Assembly (NCBI RefSeq): GCF_012489685.1
Contig: NC_080046.1
Span: forward strand, 23,205,038 to 23,269,037
DNA length: 64,000 nucleotides
Direction: 5' to 3'
DNA from: Lotus japonicus
Taxonomy: Eukaryota > Streptophyta > Magnoliopsida > Fabales > Fabaceae
Part shown: positions 1-8,727 of the stretch, piece after piece
Layout of the letters: every line of letters begins with the position of its first letter
Numbering within the stretch: the first letter of the stretch is position 1
Translations under genes and position numbers: made by a program
The notes under the pieces: generated by a model
The model's database searches: none
Seen by the model: only the letters and a program-made list of their open reading frames with translations
Told to the model about the DNA's origin: nothing

Positions 1-2945
1 CACTCAACAACTAAATTAGTATGCATGTTGCATGATATGTATGCAGGTTAACCCAGTCAACCAATATGCAATCCGGAACGGATGGACATCAACGGATCAG
101 CCCTTCACCAGCCACGGTGGTGCCATTTCGGCCCGCGTGCCTCTTACTCCAACAACAACGGTAGTCAGATCAGCCGTAACCCGTAGGTCTGCCATTTCGG
201 TCTGCTACAAGAGACGTCTACAGACGCTCTATCACGGAAATCCGGGTCTTATGACCATTTTGGAATCCGACGAGGTCCAGAGTACGTCCTGTGTTAATAC
301 CCCATTAATGTTGCATGAATGCAGGATGATTAGTCAACCAACGTCTCCGATCTCACTCGACACGTCGCCACGTGTTCTAGGTAAATTAAAGTCTCTAAAA
401 TCTTACCCTAAGGCAAAGTCGATTCTGCGACAAAAGACACACTTCACAACACACATCGCTGCTCCAACAGCACAAGAGTATTACATACTCGGGAACTAAC
501 GGTTCCCCGGACTTATCCCCAGGATAGCCCAACAACATCGCTGCTCCAACAGCACAAGAGTATCACATACTCGGGAACTAACGGTTCCCCGGACTTATCC
601 CCAGGATAGCCCAACAACATCGCTGCTCCAACAGCACAACAACCAACGCTGCTCCAACAGCACAACAACCAACGCTGCTCCAACAGCACAACAACAACAG
701 ACTCAACACTTGGATCCAACGACACTTCTCGTTTTCCATACTATGATTTTCATCCAAAGCCTCCTTTCGAGATTATTACCCTTACTTAAAGATTTAGAGG
801 TTGTTTAATGTCTTATGAATTTTCTTTTCAAAATAATATCCTTTTTAGTCTTATCGCAATTCCTATAAGTTCTCGGGATCTTCGAATCCCCAAATGACTC
901 CAGAGAATGTCTCGATCCATAAACCCTATACAAGGCCCGAACCTCGTTCGTCCTATCAAACTTTCTCAAAACTCTCAAAATAAAATCGGCATGACCTGCC
1001 CGCTATTCTCACCATTCAGAATCTCAGATTTTCAGTGTAAAGCATATTTAAATCATCACAATCAACAACATGTCATATATCAATAAATCGCGTCATAAAC
1101 ACTTAGCACTTAGCATATAAAGCATGCACCACACATCCTAGATTACCCACATAGCACATAGCATGTAAGTCAATCTTCAAAAACATTCAGTAGATGAATC
1201 ATCTACATTGTCAGCCGAAGCCTCAGAAAACATTTTCAATCACACACAATCTCAGTGCATAAACAGTAAACAATGTCGAAATATCGACCCTAAGCATTAA
1301 CTAGAGATTCAGTGAGAAGCCATCACCTGAAGGTTCTCCAGCAAAAACTTCAAACTCTTCTTCACAAGCAAGGTGTTGATCCTCAGGAAATTCCTCAAAA
1401 TCACCTTTAGAACAAAACCACAAAAAAATCAATCAGAATCTATCGGAAACTAAGCTATCGATACTTACTAAGGTTACTCGAAGTAATCTATACTCTAAGG
1501 TACGATAATCTAGCGCGAAAAGACAAGTTTTCGGAAAAGGAAATTTCCTCCTCCCCCCTTATAGCTCTCGGCCACTATAGGTAATTGTAGGGTTCGATTT
1601 TTCTTCGATCAAACTTGGTTCCTATGCTTTCATAAGCCGTAACTAAGGGTATTCTGAACTCGGAAAAATTATCGGATCAAAAACTGTCGCAGGGGTATTT
1701 TGGTCATGATTTTTAACTTAGGATTTTCAAAACTGAAATCCCAAAAATAAAATTTTGCAGGGACGTCACCAACGACGTTTATGACAACTAATCCTACTAG
1801 CACTAAGCTAAGGCGATAGTTTTCAGCCTAGAGGTTGGAACTTTACTCAAAAACTACATAAAATGGGTATTTTAGGTTCAAATTGATTCCGGCGGAATTC
1901 CGGCGACATAACGGAAAATCTAATCCGGCAGAAGTGATCTTGGGCATACATAGAAGAGGTTTAGAATCAGAAATGAAAGATTCAGGATAGTTTTGCAAAA
2001 ACCCATAAACTATCCGCTCAGAAAACTCTACAGAAAAGCTATGGAAAAAGCGATCGGAGGTAAGGATTAGCGACTATACCTCGAAACCTTGAAGTAGCAA
2101 CTGATTGATCGACGATCAAGCAAACGATGAAGAAAACTCTTCTTCCTTCTTCCTTGTTCTTGGCCGCGGTTTAGAGGAGAGAAAATGGAGGAAAATTGTG
2201 TTTTTTCTTCCTTTGTTTGCTATATATAGAAGGTGGAAATTCGCGGGAAAATGAAAGTTTCGCGAATCCGATTTTTCCGGCGTCATTCTCCATGAATTCT
2301 AAGATAGGTTTTGGCAAAGGAATTCCCAAGCTAAGAAGATGTCTCCTTGTATTTTTGGCAACTAATGCAAAGTCGGTGCAAAGTCGGTGTAAAACTATTT
2401 TACCCGATAAGTTGCTTTTTGGCTCGAATGTCGGAATGGAAAACTTCCTTCTGAAGAAAGATTGAAATCATCAAGAGAAATGGGTGTACGCGTGTGGAAT
2501 ATTCATTTGAAGCTCTGAATAGATAAAGTCCTCAAAGTCGGGAAATTCTAGGGTTTTGAAATACCAGGGATTCGGTTTCGGCAAACTTCCGATGATTGGA
2601 ATCGGACGTTCGTAGATCCTAGAGTTTCGCCTCGAAACGATTGTTATATATGGAAGAAGAGAAATTCTAACATTTCTCTGAAGATTTTTGGAATTAACTG
2701 CCAGCGTGCCTAAAAGTGAAAATTAGCTATATACTAGGGTTTCTGACCTAGGTTTAAGCGTAAAACGTTCGTGCTATAACTTTTATCGATCATAATGAAA
2801 TCCTTGAACTTTTCCTGAACTTTCTCCTTCATAAATATATTTCATTTAATAAACTTTCATTCAGGTTTCCCTTCACATTACATCAACCCTAATCGTGAAT
2901 AAAAAGTTTATTCACTTAACATAAGCCTAAAACTCGGGCCTTACA
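1..2945 (-). mobile_element. Family A Ty3/gypsy LTR, partial, minus orientation
   Basis: Read on the minus strand this begins TGTAAGGCCC at 2945 and follows the same order of sequence as the two complete family A LTRs at 21176-24951 and 27865-31637, with clear divergence. It covers about the first 2.9 kb of a roughly 3.8-kb LTR; the rest lies left of the window. It contains the family's hallmark stretches in reverse complement: the region around 1380-1560, the minisatellite at 458-699, and the tract with the cacgtggcgacgtgtcga-type motif. Long open frames inside it (for example 32-499 and 2196-2465) have no recognisable product and run through LTR sequence, so I do not call them genes. Confidence 0.85.
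458..699. repeat. Minisatellite within family A LTR
   Basis: Two tandem 82-bp units (458-539 and 540-621) are followed by three 26-bp units starting at 622, 648 and 674. All share the core gctgctccaacagcacaa. The same core, in the other orientation, is present in fewer copies in the other family A LTRs: three near 3715-3775 and two near 23452-23495 and 30139-30183. Confidence 0.85.
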
Positions 2946-5242
2946 ATTTCTGTGGTTTTGCTCTAAAGGTGATTTTGAGGAATTTCCAGCGGAGCAAGGC
3001 TTTGATTGTGAAGGAGCTTTAGGAGATAACTCTGGAGAACCTACAGGTGAGGGCTTCTCACTTAATCACTAGTTAATGCTTAGGGTCGATGTTTTCGACA
3101 TTGTTTACTGTTTATGCACTGGATTGTGTGTGATTGGAAAATGTTTTCTGAGGCTTCGGCTGACAATGTAGATGATGCATCTACTGAATGTTTTTGATGA
3201 TTGACTTACATGCTACGTGCTATGTGGGTAATTTAGGATGTGTGGTGCATGCCTTATATGCTAAGTGCTATGTGGTTATTGCTTAATATGTTGATACATG
3301 ACATGTTGATTGATTGTGCTGAGTATTTATGCTTTGGTAATGAAATCTGAGATTCTGTATAGTGAGGATTGCGGGCAGGTCATGCCGATTTTATTTTGAG
3401 AGTTTTTGAGAGAGTTTGATAGGACGAACGAGGTTCGGGCCTTGTTTTTGTTAGTGGATCGAGACATTCTCTGGAAGTGATTTGGGATTGGGAGATCCTG
3501 AAAATGTATAAGATTTGCGATAAGACAAAATGGAATCTATTTTATAAAGAAAACTCATAAGACCTTAAATAACCTCTAAATCTTTAAGTAATGATAACAA
3601 CCTCGAAGGAAGGCATTGGAAGTCAAATCTTAGTTTTGGAAAACGAGAAGTGTCGTCGGATCCCAGTGTTGAGAAAGTTGAGAGGCGTTGAGTATGTAGA
3701 TGTTGTTGTGCTGTTGGAGCAGCTGTTGTTATTGTGCTGTTGGAGCAGCTGTTGTTGTTGTGCTGTTGGAGCAGCTATGTGTTGTTGGGCTATCCTGGGG
3801 ATAAGTCAGGGAAACCGTTAGTTTCCGAGAGTGTGATACTCTGTGCTCGTTGAGCAGTTTTGACCATCGGATTGAGATGAGTCGGATGATTTGGAGATCA
3901 TCATGAGTTACATGTGTTTGGTTGTGAAGAAGTGTCTTTTGTCGCAGAATCGACTTTACCTTAGGGTAAGCTTTTAGAGACATTAATTTAGCTAGAACAC
4001 GTGGCGACGTGTCGAGTGAGGTCGGAGACGTTGTTTGGCTAATCACTGCATTGCATGCACTCATTAAGTGGTTTAAACACGGCGAGATACCGGACCACGG
4101 CGGATTCCAAAATTGGTTATAAGACCAGGATTTCCGCGTAAGAGCACTGCTAGGTGACTCTTAGTAGCAGACCGAAATGGCATGCCTTCGGGTTTTATGC
4201 TGATCTGACTACATGTTGTTGTTGGAGTAAGAGGCACACGGGCCGAAATGGTCCCACCGTGGCTGGTGCTAGGACTGATCCGATGATATCCATCCGTTCC
4301 GGAATGCATATTGGTTGGCTGGGTTAACCTGCATTGCATATCATGCAACATGCATACTAATTTAGTTGCCGAATGTGATTGTTATTTGTTAATCCTACTT
4401 GGAACATGTTAATTGTTATTATTGCTGTTAAGTTCATTATGGAATATGCAACCCTAGGATGTTATCCCTAGCTATAAGCCTAAGTGGCTATTCTCTTATC
4501 TATATCTATTGGTGCTACTATTTACGTAATTCTTTGGAGTTGACCCTCGCGTCTTCTGTGTGTGCTTTGGCGGACAAACGCCCTTTGTCAGATGTCCATG
4601 GCGGACTAGATCATGATGGTTCACCCTTCGGGGGGAACTAGAGTGGAGATGCTGGAACAGGAGCGCATCGCGGTAGCGAGAGGAGGACGGATGGTGTACA
4701 TAGACTAGGTCGTTCTGGATTCTGGTTCAGACGACGATCATGCTAGCACGTAGGACTGAGTGTTAGTGTGAGCTCCTCGGGATGGGATTAGTGTAGGAGT
4801 AGAGTCTTAGCTCTGAACATCATTTGTTTTCTTTGGGAACAGGGTAGTTTCCCGCCGATAGCTTTTTGTGTGGTTTCCTTACGGGAATCACAGAGAGTTG
4901 GTTGGACTTAGGAGGTCTTGTTTCAGGCCGATGGGCCAGCTCATTCTCAGTTTTGAGGGATGGTGTTGCGGACACCTCACCCTTTTCTTTTGGTTTGTAT
5001 ATATTGCCTACGGGCGTTACACTTTTCTTTCCGTCACTGGAGGTTACTCGTGACGAGGTTGTCACTTACAGCGGGGGCTGTTATATATATTGTATATTAG
5101 TTTTATTGCTTTTCGCATTTGGGTATTTATTTAATTCAGTCTTGTCTTAGTTATTATCGACGAAAAAAAAAATATCCACGTTTTTCCGCATTAAGTTTAT
5201 TTTGGTTACTAAAGTGACGCCACCGGAAATCGGGGTGTTACA
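2946..5242 (+). mobile_element. Family A Ty3/gypsy LTR, 3' part, plus orientation
   Basis: This starts abruptly in the middle of the LTR (atttctgtggttttgctc, equivalent to about 22690 in the complete copy) and runs to the LTR terminus ggggtgttaca at 5236-5242. The first 1.5 kb of the LTR is missing at its left edge, where the start of the minus-orientation LTR directly abuts. The simplest reading is that a minus-orientation element of the same family inserted into this plus-orientation LTR, and that the missing half lies beyond the left window edge. The 5-bp target duplication predicted by this is atttc at 2946-2950, which cannot be checked within the window. Confidence 0.82.
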
Positions 5243-5356
5243 AAAGAGGTCACTACCATCGGATTGGTCGGTCCTGACGATCCTCCAAGCTTCATCGCCG
5301 AGCGCTTCCTGAACGAAGAAGATGTAGAGCAAGACAAAAATGTTAGTAGTCTTTAA
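5243..5356 (+). pseudogene. Tail of an unidentified ORF cut by the LTR
   Basis: Immediately after the LTR end an open frame runs from about 5246 to a TAA at 5354-5356 (37 codons), ending in the peptide ERFLNEEDVEQDKNVSSL. It has no start codon here because the LTR occupies its upstream side. The frame is acidic near its end. I do not recognise the product. It could be the C-terminus of a retroelement ORF or chance coding potential. AT-rich sequence with an aataaa-like motif (5398-5403) follows, compatible with a 3' UTR. Confidence 0.3.
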
Positions 5357-5708
5357 ATCAATCATGTAATAACAATTTACTTTTCTGTCCTCTTGTAATA
5401 AAAATAGGTGTTTTGAGCTCCCTTGGTGTTTTGCATCGTCATGCTTTACTCTTTACGTTCTTGTTTGTTTTTTGTTTCTGCATAAGTCTGATGTGAATCC
5501 TTCCAAGTCCACAGCTGACTTGCGGCAATAGAGTTCGGATTTCCCCAGCCCACTAAAGCCATGTTCGCCATGAGTCCTGGTGACCTGAAACGTGTAAGCC
5601 GTATGTAATACGTTGAAGAAACTCCTGGGCCGCGAACACGCAGGTCAACAGATCTGCAAATTCCTGACCTTCATTCCCGAAGCGCCTCGTTCCTCAATCC
5701 TAACGAAG
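5357..5708. other. Unclassified repeat-flank DNA
   Basis: No gene or transposon end is visible here. Together with 5709-6378 and 17945-18634 it forms the DNA into which the Sirevirus inserted. It looks like part of another, unidentified retroelement. Confidence 0.4.
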
Positions 5709-5849
5709 CGTTTACCACCGGCCAAGGAATTAATGACTGGTGACAGTTTCAAGTTTCCATGCAATAACTTCATGAGACCGTTCGTAGATATAAATAGCAG
5801 TAGTTGCACCACTTTCGATCTTCAAAATATCAATAATCTTTCTTGGGAG
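5709..5849 (+). promoter_or_regulatory. Putative promoter of the 5850-6251 ORF
   Basis: TATAAATA lies at 5789-5796, 61 bp before the ATG at 5850 measured from its first base. A box cgtttaccaccggccaag occurs at 5709-5726. The homologous ORF at 8133 has TATAAAAA at the same 61-bp distance and the near-identical box cgtttaccaccggtcaag at 7972-7989. Two independent shared elements support a genuine core promoter. Confidence 0.6.
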
Positions 5850-6251
5850 ATGGCATCCATGGAGACTTTATTGAGCGTTCTGAGAGAAGAAGTCTTCGAG
5901 CGAGATTTGTACCGCTCAATCAGGACGAAGACGACTGACAACCAGCGTGTCACGAAGTTGACATGTCTCTTGCTGGCGAAGAAACCGGATCCTCTGTTGG
6001 AGGTTGGGCTTCGCATTTTCATGGACTTGTGAGACGAAATGTGGGACCTTTTGGAGCGCAGTTCAGAGGTGGACATGCTGATATGGGGTCTTGAGATCTC
6101 ACTGTCAGAGAGAGAGGAGGAAAAGAAAGAAGAGAGGGAGGAGATTATAGCGGACTTGGCTCCACTGAAGACTCAAAGGAAGAGTCTTGACGCAAACCTG
6201 GCTATCATTCGCCGTCGATATAACAGAATGAGGGAGACTCCACCGTTTTAA
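5850..6251 (+). pseudogene. Small coiled-coil ORF, one in-frame stop (cassette copy 1)
   Basis: The frame from ATG 5850 to the TAA at 6249-6251 spans 133 codons and is interrupted only by a TGA at 6030-6032. Its product resembles that of 8133-8525 in start (MAS), in the segment LREEVFERDLYRSIR against LRKKAFEEDLFLNIR, in the charged Glu/Lys/Arg heptad-like second half, and in the terminal MRETPPF against MRRDPPF. The frame extends upstream of 5850, but the TATA box lies inside that extension and the homologue starts at MAS, so I place the start at 5850. No enzymatic motif, signal peptide or membrane segment is seen. Function is unknown; the product would be a small, acidic, helical protein. 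Confidence 0.6.
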
Positions 6252-6299
6252 ATGTAACTCAAATATATCCAATGAATAAGATGATTTTGCTTTATGACT

Positions 6300-6378
6300 G
6301 CATGATTTAATGAATGAATGAGCAAATAAATAGTGAATGAATGAATGAGTGAATGAATGAATGAAGGAATGAATGAAT
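6300..6378. repeat. (GAAT)n microsatellite, left half
   Basis: Imperfect gaat/gagt tetranucleotide repeats end exactly at the Sirevirus LTR and resume at 17945-17976. The element therefore inserted inside a microsatellite. The tgaat duplication flanking the element (6374-6378 and 17945-17949) fits a 5-bp target duplication but is weakened by the repetitive context. Confidence 0.85.
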
Positions 6379-7329
6379 TGAAGGTATGAAAAACGGTAGA
6401 AAGGGGGGGTTTGAATAACGTTTTCAGAACAAAACTTCCACCTTAAAGATTTTGACAAATCTTTCGAGAACTTAAGTGCTAAAGATAAGAGATAGAAAAG
6501 CACACAAGTATTTTATCCTGGTTCACTTGATAAATCCCTCAAGCTAATCCAGTCCACCCGTTAAGGTGATTTCTTCCTTCTTAGAATGAAGGCAATCCAC
6601 TAATCAGGTAAGAGTTACAACTGCACTTGAAACCTACAAGTGACTAACAATTACACTGACTTAGCTCACACTAAGATTCACTCTCTTAGTCTTCTCTAGG
6701 ATCCGATCAACCTTGATCTCCTAAAGGAATCACCACTAAGATTCACTCTCTTAGTCTTCTCTAGGATCCGATCAAACTTGATCTCCTAAAGGAACTAAAC
6801 AAACTGTTTATCAAGGAAATGTTTACAAGAGATTTGCTTCTAAAAAGCTAATAGTAAACACAATGAATTTCAGATGAAAGAAAGCTTAGAATATTTTGAA
6901 TATCTTGCGCGTGTGTATTGCTTCTTCTTAGTTTCTTGCTTCTGGACTTCAGAGTTTCCACTATTCAGCTTCTGGATCTTCAGAGTCTTCTACACCATCA
7001 GAACATCTGAACCTTCAGTGTTTCTTGGTTATCAGAACTTCTGGATCTTCAGAGCTTCTAGCGACTGAGTCCACATCAGAGTTTGTATAGCTTCAGAACT
7101 TCTGAAGCTTTTCCACTGTTCATACTGAACATGGTGAATGCGAAAGCGTTGCTTGGGTTACCCTTTATGCACAGTGCTTCTGATTTGTGTGAGATTGAGT
7201 TGAGGTCAGAGCCTGTAAATAGCACACTCAGAAAAACACGTTAGAGTACCACAATTGTTCATATCAAAAGGTTAACTTGTAATCATCAAAACATAGAGTT
7301 GTACTACTAGATCAAAACTTGATCTTACA
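6379..7329 (-). repeat. Sirevirus 3' LTR (left copy)
   Basis: This is nearly identical to 16992-17944. It contains a 65-bp direct duplication (6670-6734 and 6735-about 6795) absent from the related solo LTR at 52920-54114. It also holds palindromes built on ttcagaacttctgaa, for example a 21-bp one at 7089-7109, a known feature of Sirevirus LTRs. An open frame at 6874-7068, repeated in the other LTR, is not considered a gene. Confidence 0.95.
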
Positions 7330-8071
7330 ATCTCCCCCTTTTTGATGATGACAAAACTAAGATTTTTGATGAACAATTCTTAAACATTAAACTGAATTCA
7401 CTCAGAGTTTAGAGATATAGAATAAGACTTATCCTAATGTGAATAGTTTATCTTGCTCATTCTGAATTCAAGTCACTGCTTGATTCTGAGCTTAGCTCCC
7501 CTTGAATCTAATACTTGATGAAAACGTTAGTAAAGTCTAGATTCTGAGCAAAAAAATATAAGAGTTCAGAGTGAAACACTTATGACATAGATGAAAAACG
7601 AATAATCAGAGCGCATAAGTAATCAGAGTCATGGACAAGGTATCAGAGTCTTGGGTATTAGAGTCAACTTAGAATCACTTCAGAAGAAGTGAAATGTATT
7701 CCTTGTATTTGCCCAGTGACACATCTATGGTCATGAAGGTGGAACTCTTAAATTCTCCAAAAGAAAAATAAGTCACACTAACACATCTTACACATCAAAA
7801 ACTGGGTTTACTCCCCCTTTTTGTCATAAGCAAAAAGCTTGGGGTGTGAAAAACTTAGCTTGAAGTACAAGGTACTCCCCCTTAGAGAAGGTCTAAGTTT
7901 AAAAAAAATGAAAACGATGTAAGAATCAGAGTTAGGCGAAAATAAATAGAAGAGTTAATGCGAGGGATGAACGTTTACCACCGGTCAAGTGAGTAAATAG
8001 AAGGGTCAGTTACCAAGAACTTAACCTCGAGAAACTGTAAGAGCATTAACTTTCAGAGAGAAAGTGAAGCC
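7330..8071 (-). other. Sirevirus 3' noncoding region with several polypurine tracts
   Basis: On the minus strand, aaaaagggggagat ends directly at the LTR (7330-7344) and is the presumed plus-strand priming site. Similar purine tracts occur at about 7810-7823 and 7873-7883. Repeated polypurine tracts upstream of the 3' LTR are a described Sirevirus trait. No sense ORF is seen here. Confidence 0.7.
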
Positions 8072-8132
8072 TATAAAAAGCGTTGGAGAGAAAGGTAAGC
8101 TTCACACCTCGAATAATTTTCAGTAAGAAAAA
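7972..8132 (+). promoter_or_regulatory. Putative antisense promoter of the 8133 ORF
   Basis: TATAAAAA lies at 8072-8079, 61 bp before the ATG measured from its first base, followed by a short AT-rich leader ending gaaaaaATGG, a good plant start context. The box cgtttaccaccggtcaag at 7972-7989 matches the one upstream of the 5850 ORF in 17 of 18 bases. The promoter points opposite to retroelement transcription. Confidence 0.6.
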
Positions 8133-8525
8133 ATGGCATCATACAACGTAGCACTAGAAGAGCTGAGGAAGAAGGCCTTTGAAGAGGACTTGTTCCTGAA
8201 CATCAGGCATCCAGAGGGTGCAACTACCATCGCGGAGCTGACACGGACACTGCTGGAAGAGGACCTGCGTCCAGAGTTGGAGAGAGACCTGAAGGAATTT
8301 CTTGCCTTCGTGGAGGAGGTGCAAGAACTCAGCCGGCTTGAACTCAAGCTGCTGGAAGAGAAAGAGAGTTTGGAAGAGAAGCTCAAGACTTCAGAAGAGA
8401 TTCTGGAGAGGGATGAGCTAAAGATCAGGCTCAGCAACATCCAGCATGTACTGGAGCGTCTGGAGAAGGATAGGTCAGAGCAGCGCCAGGAGTGCAGAAG
8501 AATGAGGAGGGATCCTCCATTCTAG
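8133..8525 (+). CDS. Small coiled-coil protein, antisense ORF of the Sirevirus (cassette copy 2)
   Basis: An intact 130-codon ORF lies on the strand opposite to gag-pol, convergent with the env-like ORF, whose stop is 203 bp away. The protein is highly charged: residues about 55-125 are Glu/Leu/Lys/Arg rich with heptad-like leucines (LKLLEEKESLEEKLK), so a coiled coil is likely. There is no signal peptide, membrane segment or known catalytic motif. A diverged homologue with one stop lies at 5850-6251 outside the element. Extra ORFs, including antisense ones, are documented in several plant LTR retrotransposons, mainly Ty3 Tat elements. I do not recognise this one and assign no function. Preservation of an open frame and a promoter argues that it is expressed or was recently. 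Confidence 0.65.
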   Translation: MASYNVALEELRKKAFEEDLFLNIRHPEGATTIAELTRTLLEEDLRPELERDLKEFLAFVEEVQELSRLELKLLEEKESLEEKLKTSEEILERDELKIRLSNIQHVLERLEKDRSEQRQECRRMRRDPPF

Positions 8526-8727
8526 ACTTGTTAGAGAAGTGATGTAAGATGTAAACACAAAAAGATTATGAATAAAACGAGATTTTTGCAAACATATGTG
8601 ACACAAATATATATAAGGATATGCATATATAATCACAAACGAATAGAATAGAATAAGTAAATAAAAGGAAACAGAGTTTGAATAAAATAACGTTAAATAA
8701 AAAGAAGGAAAAAGAAGAGATCCTAAA

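Noticed and set aside
513..725. Minus-strand Cys/Trp/Leu-rich ORF
   Set aside because: It is a translation of the LTR minisatellite; the same pattern appears in every family A LTR.
4866..5150. ORF with membrane-like stretch, repeated near 24581 and 31269
   Set aside because: It lies in the LTR 3' part and is not preserved in frame between copies.
5613..5849. Upstream in-frame extension of the cassette ORF at 5850
   Set aside because: It contains the TATA box, and the homologue at 8133 starts at the equivalent MAS.
6874..7068. 64-codon ORF present in both Sirevirus LTRs
   Set aside because: Aromatic-rich translation of LTR palindromes; no family, and identical in both copies because the LTRs are identical.
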